A DNA stretch of 64,000 nt from Paragordius varius (taxonomy: Eukaryota > Nematomorpha): NCBI GenBank assembly GCA_964247055.1, contig OZ176055.1:2418001-2482000 (forward strand). The letters run 5' to 3'. Position 1 is the stretch's first letter; every line of letters begins with the position of its first letter. Below the pieces are notes generated by a model, which was not told the origin of the DNA, ran no database searches, and saw only the letters and a list, made by a program, of their open reading frames with translations. A program made the translations under genes and the position numbers. Positions 61,276 to 64,000 of this stretch are shown in pieces.

Positions 61276-61699
61276 ATTTAGATTTATAATATCAGCTGTT
61301 TTTTCAATGGTATTTTGGACCTGTCCTAATTTTAGATCCTAATAACAAAAATGGAAACATTTTTTTACTAAAGCATGAGTGTTTTATAATTTCAATTAAA
61401 ATAACTTTCAAAACTGTTGTTTTTACAAAATATGTTCTGGAATAAACTGCCAAAAATTAGAAAAAAAGGGTGATGATAATAAAATCATAAGATTAGGGTG
61501 ATACTTAATTTAAATATTTTTTATATATCATATTATAATGCATTTATTTCACCCAATTCAGCTAGATGAGTAATTCGAAAATTTATAAAGGTGAACCCTT
61601 GCGTTATTGAATGAATGGTGTTTTTGCATGGAATGCTGAATCATAAAATTAATCAATAGTTTATTCATGAATATACATTGAAAAATCACATTTATTAGA

Positions 61700-62597
61700 A
61701 TGCAAAATACATCCGAAGAAGAATATAGAAAAAAGTTAACTCCTGAAGAATATCAAATACTTCGAAAAAAGGGTACAGAAAAAGTAACAATACGTTGTTA
61801 TTCATAATATAGCCTTTTTCCGGAGAATATTGGAACTATACCAAAGATGGAACCTATTATTGTAAAGCATGTGGTGCGAAATTATTTGAGTTTACTCAAT
61901 ATATATAATATAATTAGTTCGGAACATAAATTTGATTCAGGGTGCGGTTGGCCCAGTTTTGATAGAGCTTTTGGCGCTGTGAAAGATAGTAAAGATCCAC
62001 AATCTGCTGTCTTATTTAATGAGGATAATTCCCATGGAATGAAACGCACGGAAGTTGTTTGTAAAAATGTAAGTATCAAGTATATAACCTCTTTTGTGGT
62101 TTTTCAAAGTTAGCGTAACTTTTGTGATTAGATTTTTTTATTTTTTGACCAAACTAAGCATTTTTTTAGCGAAGTACAACTCTTATTTTTTAAAAATAAT
62201 TAAACTGTAGTCACCTATCTTAATTGTTATTTAGTATTTTCTTATTTTTTGAATTATTTAAACTTTAAATCTAAATTAGGTTAATGCTATTTTATAGCAC
62301 AATTTTATATTATGCATATTAATAAATAGAATTTCATAAAAGATCTCGATATCCCTTTATTTATTATGAATGTTAAAACATTTTTAAGGCTTTTAAATTA
62401 TTTTTTACCAAAGTTTTAGTCAATTATAATTAAGTGTCTTTAATATAAAAAATAATACATTTTTAATGACTTTTATCATAAATTTATAGTGTGGTTCTCA
62501 TCTTGGACATATTTTTAATGATGGACCAACAGATACCGGAATGCGGTATTGCATCAACAGTGCGTGTCTTAAATTTTCGGACAAAAAAGAAAAATGA
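61700..62597 (+). CDS. MsrB: peptide methionine-R-sulfoxide reductase B
   Basis: Reduces the R-epimer of protein-bound methionine sulfoxide. Four exons: 61700-61783, 61813-61889, 61918-62068 and 62490-62597, giving 139 residues, a normal length for a single-domain MsrB. The sequence follows the family from [19 protein letters not shown] through [30 protein letters not shown] and [12 protein letters not shown]. Catalytic Cys is at 125 (RYCINS); Cys 63 is a possible resolving cysteine. Two C-x2-C pairs (45/48 and 102/105) form the structural zinc site, the second split by intron 3. Introns 1 and 2 are only 29 and 28 nt. The start ATG lies one base after an ATTTATTAG acceptor-like site, which may be a 5' splice-leader or UTR intron junction. 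No targeting peptide is visible, so it is probably cytosolic. Confidence 0.95.
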
Positions 62598-64000
62598 ATT
62601 CATAGGGTCGACAATTAGTTTAACGAAAATACATATGCTTATATTGACAACTAAATTGGATTAAATTATGCAATATATATTAAAATTTATATACATAGAC
62701 CTTATTGTAGATGTACACAAATTTAAATTTGGCAAATTTATATCTTTACTCTAAATAAATTTCGTTAAATTATTTAATTTTTGTACGATAATTGGATGCC
62801 TTTTAATTTAGGTTTTAGGAAATCTTGGATTAAGAAATATATATCTTTAAATATTTCGGGAAATTTGGAGATTTACAAAAATAGCGTCATGGCTAATAAC
62901 GAAAGATCAAGATACAAAATAATTTTTTAATTTTAAATCATGAAGAATATAACTCAAAATTTTTTTAGATTTGTATGCATCTTTGTTGCTAATTTTACAT
63001 ATAAAACCCTTGATAAAATTTCTCTTGAAAATACCCAATCAATAGCTTAATTGCACTTGAAAAATTTGTATAGATACAAAAAAACATGTTTGTAACATTT
63101 TATTCACTTGGATTACTAGTTTTTCAAAATTTTTTAACCAATTTTTAAAATAATTTCTAAGTTAGCCAAAATGTGATTAAAAATCAATATTATATTTAAA
63201 AAAATATAAAGGATGCTCAGTATTTATTTAAACTAATTGTCTACTATAAAAATTAAACATATATTGTATCAAACAATATATATATAAGAATCAATTAAGT
63301 TAATATGTCATTTCACACTTTTCAACTGAAATATGGAGAGGTTTGCATGAAAACTCCTTACCCACAATCTTCATTGATCCAAGCACCATGGCTAAACTTT
63401 CTTTTAATGGCTCACTAAGCTTGAATGGACTGTTATTGTCACAATATCTCTTGTAATAAAATGCATATGAACATACATAAATTAAAAGTAGAATTGCTAT
63501 ACGTTTAAACTTTCAGATGTGTTACTGACACATTTATATATACTTTTCGTTTTACTAGAGATACTGTTTAGTGAAAGTTTAATATTTTTATACATGGTTT
63601 GTAAAATTAGGGCATACACTCCGGATTAATAAACATACAGTGTGCATTTTGGTTCTTTCACTATATTAGGGCAATTTGCAACACAGTAGTGTAGAGAAAA
63701 AACGACAAAATGTTAAATAAACAATTTTTTTGATCTTTTTTCCTTACACTCCTGTGTTGGAAATGGCCCATGAAATAATCAACCATTAAAATGCATACTG
63801 TATTTCAAATTTATGTTACCAACCAAAACATAAAGCGAAAATTATTTTCGCACCGGTTCCATTGTTTCTTGGTCAGAGGGCGGTTATATCAGTTATAACC
63901 GATAATCCAATTTTTCTAATGAATGTTAGCCTTAAAAACCAAGGTATACGCCAAAAAAATTTATTGTATGCCACTTATCGTTTAAAAGTTAATATATGTC
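62598..64000. other. spacer downstream of MsrB with one MITE
   Basis: No supported exon. AATAAA lies near 62753, a plausible polyadenylation signal for MsrB. A well-kept CAGTATGCATTTTAATGG-type MITE fills about 63638-63801. Confidence 0.55.

Noticed and set aside
1-64000. CRISPR arrays, bacterial operons or phage
   Set aside because: The repeats are AT microsatellites, MITE ends or satellites; genes are intron-split and animal-like.

Overview
The window is a very AT-rich, intron-bearing animal genome segment. Metazoan origin is inferred from an ErbB/EGFR-type receptor tyrosine kinase, an EHBP1-like NT-C2/NPF adaptor and a bifunctional-type L-fucose kinase, each split into many GT-AG exons. 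At least nine introns are only about 25-47 nt, next to introns of several kb filled with transposons. Such tiny introns suggest a miniaturised or parasitic animal lineage (dicyemids are known for them), but the species cannot be fixed from sequence alone.

Layout. 1-5.4 kb: a terminal exon of a gene entering from the left, then a four-exon gene I do not recognise whose third intron holds a decayed LTR-element fossil. 5.55-10.0 kb: a ten-exon EHBP1-like gene whose NPF-bearing exon is present three times in tandem. 10-20.9 kb: no clear host gene, but a 2.1-kb long-inverted-repeat element, a decayed tandem-repeat field, a tRNA-derived SINE and a cluster of one MITE family. 20.9-32.7 kb: an 18-exon EGFR-like receptor of 1,582 residues with an intact kinase, almost no C-terminal tail and an NPxY motif in the juxtamembrane segment. 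33.6-36.0 kb: a two-domain GNAT acetyltransferase. 36-40.8 kb: repeats and a decayed minus-strand LINE. 40.86-58.05 kb: a fucokinase gene of at least 21 exons, expanded by MITEs, a twin-primed LINE scar and a nearly complete RTE-type LINE. 59.3-59.7 kb: two minus-strand exons of an unrecognised gene. 59.75-61.3 kb: another MITE cluster. 61.70-62.60 kb: a complete four-exon methionine-R-sulfoxide reductase B. The remainder is MITE-rich spacer.

The genes form no single pathway: receptor signalling, endocytic adaptor, fucose salvage, acetyl transfer and methionine-sulfoxide repair are ordinary animal housekeeping and signalling roles. What stands out is gene architecture: ultra-short introns beside transposon-swollen ones, tandem exon triplication with frame kept, transposon ends lying next to splice acceptors, and a receptor whose docking motif sits before rather than after the kinase. 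Exon models were read by eye from splice dinucleotides, phase agreement and remembered family sequences; no transcript or alignment was available.
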